Assembly (NCBI GenBank): GCA_002430075.1
Contig: DJBN01000002.1
Location: forward strand, 1-9,397
Source: Actinobacteria bacterium UBA5975
Lineage (GTDB): Bacteria > Actinomycetota > Actinomycetes > Nanopelagicales > Nanopelagicaceae
Direction: 5' to 3'
DNA length: 9,397 nucleotides
Shown one piece after another: positions 8,014 to 9,397 of the stretch. Position numbers and translations under genes: made by a program. Positions within the stretch are counted from its first letter, which is position 1; every line of letters begins with the position of its first letter. The notes below the pieces were generated by a model. It made no database searches and was not told the origin of the DNA. It saw only the letters and a program-made list of their open reading frames with translations.

Positions 8014-8019
8014 AAAGTA
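8014..8019 (-). promoter_or_regulatory. cysD leaderless promoter -10
   Basis: TACTTT on the minus strand (8019 to 8014) is followed by six bases and the cysD ATG at 8007. Transcription would begin on that ATG, so the ATG at 8013 would not be in the message. A TTGAGA further upstream is about 20 bases away, too far to be a clear -35. Confidence 0.45.
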
Positions 8020-8112
8020 ACGTGAATCTTTGTGAAAACTCTCAAAAGGCAACTCCAAAGGGGGAATTTCTGTCAGGATTATCGAGTCGCATTTGTCACA
8101 CCGCGCAGTTTT

Positions 8113-8487
8113 CTAACGAGATTTAACCAGTACCGTGTTGGAAAGGCGCTCATTTATTCCGCGACCATTCTCATCGAAAGTGATAGCCGTGACTATGGGC
8201 ATCAGAAGCAGAGTCCTTATCAGGGCTTGCAGTGGAGTCGACGCTTGCCCATCTGAAAATCGAACTACTTTCAAACCAACTAAACGATGGCCAAAAGATG
8301 CTCCGCCCAATGCAATGGAGATTAAATATTGTGCAAAGAAAAGTATGAGAACTGGGATACGAGCCTCGGGGACGCGGTCGACAAAAGAGCCAGACCCAGC
8401 AAAGAAGCCGAGGGAAATGGCGTAACAAGCCAGCCAATCGATGGTAATTCCCATCAGGCGGCGCCCCTGACTAACCCGTGGATACAT
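8113..8487 (-). CDS. Small RDD family membrane protein
   Basis: The 124-residue integral membrane protein belongs to the RDD family (PF06271), whose biochemical role is largely unsettled. The N-terminal GRRLMGITIDW (8-18) provides the conserved arginine and first aspartate. SFGHRLVGLKVVR (64-76) and the C-terminal GRGINERLSNTVLV (108-121) match the family; the usual LHD of the last motif reads INE here, with glutamate (E113) in the aspartate position. Three hydrophobic stretches (about 11-31, 43-61, 85-102) are likely membrane helices. The ATG at 8487 follows TACGCT by six bases. From memory, an RDD gene next to glnA and DUF4191 is normal in actinobacteria, so this gene marks the right flank of the inserted sulfation cassette. 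It is divergent from glnA. Confidence 0.85.
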   Translation of the reverse strand: MYPRVSQGRRLMGITIDWLACYAISLGFFAGSGSFVDRVPEARIPVLILFFAQYLISIALGGASFGHRLVGLKVVRFSDGQASTPLQALIRTLLLMPIVTAITFDENGRGINERLSNTVLVKSR

Positions 8488-8493
8488 GGTTTA

Positions 8494-8499
8494 AGCGTA
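8494..8499 (-). promoter_or_regulatory. RDD gene leaderless promoter -10
   Basis: TACGCT on the minus strand (8499 to 8494), then TAAACC, then the ATG at 8487: the same six-base spacing as in lipB, cysD and the sulfotransferases. An upstream TTGACT is only 12 bases away, too close for a standard -35. Confidence 0.45.
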
Positions 8500-8521
8500 C
8501 TGGACAGGCTCAGTCAATGAT

Positions 8522-8537
8522 GTAACACGGCTGTAAC
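8522..8537 (+). promoter_or_regulatory. GlnR-like box upstream of glnA
   Basis: GTAAC (8522-8526), six bases, GTAAC (8533-8537): two half-sites exactly one helical turn (11 bp) apart. The actinobacterial GlnR consensus is gTnAC-n6-GaAAC, also described as AC-n9-AC, and this copy fits it with one change in the second half-site. The box is centred about 52 bases upstream of the predicted glnA transcription start, a normal position for an activator. This is inferred from pattern and target gene only. Confidence 0.5.
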
Positions 8538-8546
8538 ACTGGGATT

Positions 8547-8575
8547 ATGACATTTTTACGCAAGCAAACTAGCCT
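8547..8575 (+). promoter_or_regulatory. glnA sigma-70-type promoter
   Basis: ATGACA (8547-8552, one mismatch to TTGACA), a 17-base spacer, and TAGCCT (8570-8575) form the best promoter in the window. Transcription should begin near 8581-8582, giving a glnA leader of about 73 bases. It is the only promoter here with both boxes well formed. Confidence 0.6.
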
Positions 8576-8584
8576 TCTCTCCAT

Positions 8585-8639
8585 CAGCGTTGCTCAATGT
8601 TGAGTTTGCTGGGAAGAACTGGCTGCGAGATAAACAGCC
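8585..8639 (+). promoter_or_regulatory. Structured 5' leader of glnA (two hairpins)
   Basis: Hairpin one spans 8585-8611: outer arms CAGC/GCTG and inner arms CTCAA/TTGAG around a TG centre. Hairpin two spans 8621-8639: GGCTG/CAGCC with a nine-base loop. CTCAATG occurs twice, at 8593-8599 and 8639-8645, so TTGAG (8600-8604) could pair with either copy; the second copy abuts the ribosome binding site. I do not recognise a known riboswitch. Confidence 0.35.
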
Positions 8640-8644
8640 TCAAT

Positions 8645-8649
8645 GGGAG
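8645..8649 (+). promoter_or_regulatory. glnA ribosome binding site
   Basis: GGGAG lies five bases before the glnA ATG at 8655, a good Shine-Dalgarno position that fixes this start. Several other genes in the window lack such a site. Confidence 0.65.
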
Positions 8650-8654
8650 TAATT

Positions 8655-9397
8655 ATGTTTAAGAATTCAGCAGAAATTTTTGCATATATTAAGAAGGAAG
8701 ATGTAAAGCTCGTTGACGTTCGCTTTACCGATCTTCCTGGAATTCAGCACCACTTCAACGTTCCAGTTGAATCATTTGATGAGGCAGTTTTCACTGATGG
8801 CCTCATGTTTGATGGTTCATCAATTCGTGGATTTCAAGCAATCAACGAATCTGATATGAAGTTGCTTCCTGTTCCAGAATCAGGATTTATCGATCCATTC
8901 CGCCTGGAAAAGACTCTGGTCATTATCTTCTCTGTGCATAACCCAGTAGATAACTCTCCTTACTCTCGTGATCCACGCGGCGTTGTGGCTAAAGCTGTCA
9001 ACTATCTGAAGTCCACCGGAATTGCAGATCAAGCTTTCTTTGCACCAGAAGCTGAATTTTATGTTTTCGATCGCGTTCGCTTTAAGACCGACATCAACAC
9101 TGCCTATCATGAGATTGATTCATATGAGGGTGCTTGGAATACAGGAATTAAAGAAGATGCTGATGGAACTCCTAACCGCGGATACCGCACTCGCGTAAAG
9201 GGTGGATATTTCCCAGTATCACCAACAGATCAATTTGCTGATCTTCGCGATGAGATGGTTATGCAACTTGGAAAAGTTGGACTTCTAGTTGAGCGCTCAC
9301 ACCACGAAGTTGGTACAGCGGGTCAGATGGAAATCAACTATCGCTTCACAGATATCTTGCACGCAGGCGATGATGTAATGAAGTTTAAGTACGTCAT
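8655..9397 (+). CDS. glnA: Type I glutamine synthetase, N-terminal part (runs off right edge)
   Basis: GlnA condenses ammonium and glutamate to glutamine with ATP in the cytoplasm, as a dodecamer. The visible 247 residues carry the beta-grasp N-domain with MFDGSSIRGF (51-60), the metal-binding APEAEFYVFD (130-139; E132, E134), KGGYFPVSP (182-190), and the SHHEVGTAGQMEI signature (215-227; E218 is a metal ligand). The start MFKNSAEIFAYIKKEDVKLV fits the family and has a Shine-Dalgarno sequence. The adenylylation site near residue 400 lies beyond the window, so post-translational control cannot be judged. The upstream GlnR-like box suggests nitrogen control. Position next to RDD suggests this is the main glnA (glnA1) rather than a specialised paralogue, which is inference. 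Confidence 0.97.
   Translation, partial: MFKNSAEIFAYIKKEDVKLVDVRFTDLPGIQHHFNVPVESFDEAVFTDGLMFDGSSIRGFQAINESDMKLLPVPESGFIDPFRLEKTLVIIFSVHNPVDNSPYSRDPRGVVAKAVNYLKSTGIADQAFFAPEAEFYVFDRVRFKTDINTAYHEIDSYEGAWNTGIKEDADGTPNRGYRTRVKGGYFPVSPTDQFADLRDEMVMQLGKVGLLVERSHHEVGTAGQMEINYRFTDILHAGDDVMKFKYV

Noticed and set aside
8008..8058. Longer cysD starting at the ATG at 8058
   Set aside because: The extra 17 residues lack family similarity, and a TANNNT hexamer with leaderless spacing sits inside that stretch, pointing to the ATG at 8007.
8059..8112. Extra small gene or terminator between cysD and the RDD gene
   Set aside because: No open frame with a start signal and no GC-rich stem followed by a T-run was seen.
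8582..8654. Glutamine riboswitch (glnA RNA motif) before glnA
   Set aside because: The conserved core known from cyanobacterial examples is not seen; only generic hairpins are present.

Overview
The window reads as a chromosomal stretch of a streamlined, moderately low-GC actinobacterium. A freshwater acI/Nanopelagicales type such as Planktophila is my best guess, from gene order, compact spacing and leaderless promoters. It is not proven by any phylogenetic marker here. The backbone lipB-lipA ... DUF4191 ... RDD ... glnA is, from memory, the order found around lipB/lipA and glnA in Mycobacterium and Streptomyces.

Layout. Positions 1-291 (minus) hold the start of a Gfo/Idh/MocA oxidoreductase that runs off the left edge. 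Positions 362-3332 (plus) are a tight run: lipB (octanoyltransferase), lipA (lipoyl synthase), a PlsC-like acyltransferase, and a DUF4191 membrane protein whose frame is broken once near 2957. Positions 3340-8007 are a sulfation cassette: a minus-strand sulfotransferase, a plus-strand homologous sulfotransferase fired from a 50-bp divergent spacer, then cysNC and cysD on the minus strand. Positions 8113-8487 (minus) encode a small RDD membrane protein. From 8655 (plus) glnA begins and runs off the right edge, behind a good promoter, a GlnR-like box and a structured leader.

How the genes work together. LipB and LipA attach octanoyl groups and convert them to lipoyl groups on dehydrogenase E2 and GcvH proteins. 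CysD and the CysN part of CysNC make APS from sulfate and ATP, and the CysC part phosphorylates it to PAPS. No PAPS/APS reductase or sulfite reductase lies nearby. Two PAPS-dependent sulfotransferases do, so the cassette most likely builds sulfated surface molecules rather than cysteine. The cassette sits inside the otherwise conserved lipA-DUF4191-RDD-glnA block, which makes it the most interesting part of the window.

Expression. Five starts (lipB, both sulfotransferases, cysD, RDD) share one layout: a TANNNT hexamer, exactly six bases, then the start codon, with no ribosome binding site. This is the signature of leaderless transcripts. glnA is the clear exception, with a leader of about 70 nt and a Shine-Dalgarno sequence. 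I saw no tRNA, rRNA, CRISPR array, insertion sequence or convincing intrinsic terminator. No gap between genes exceeds about 170 bp.
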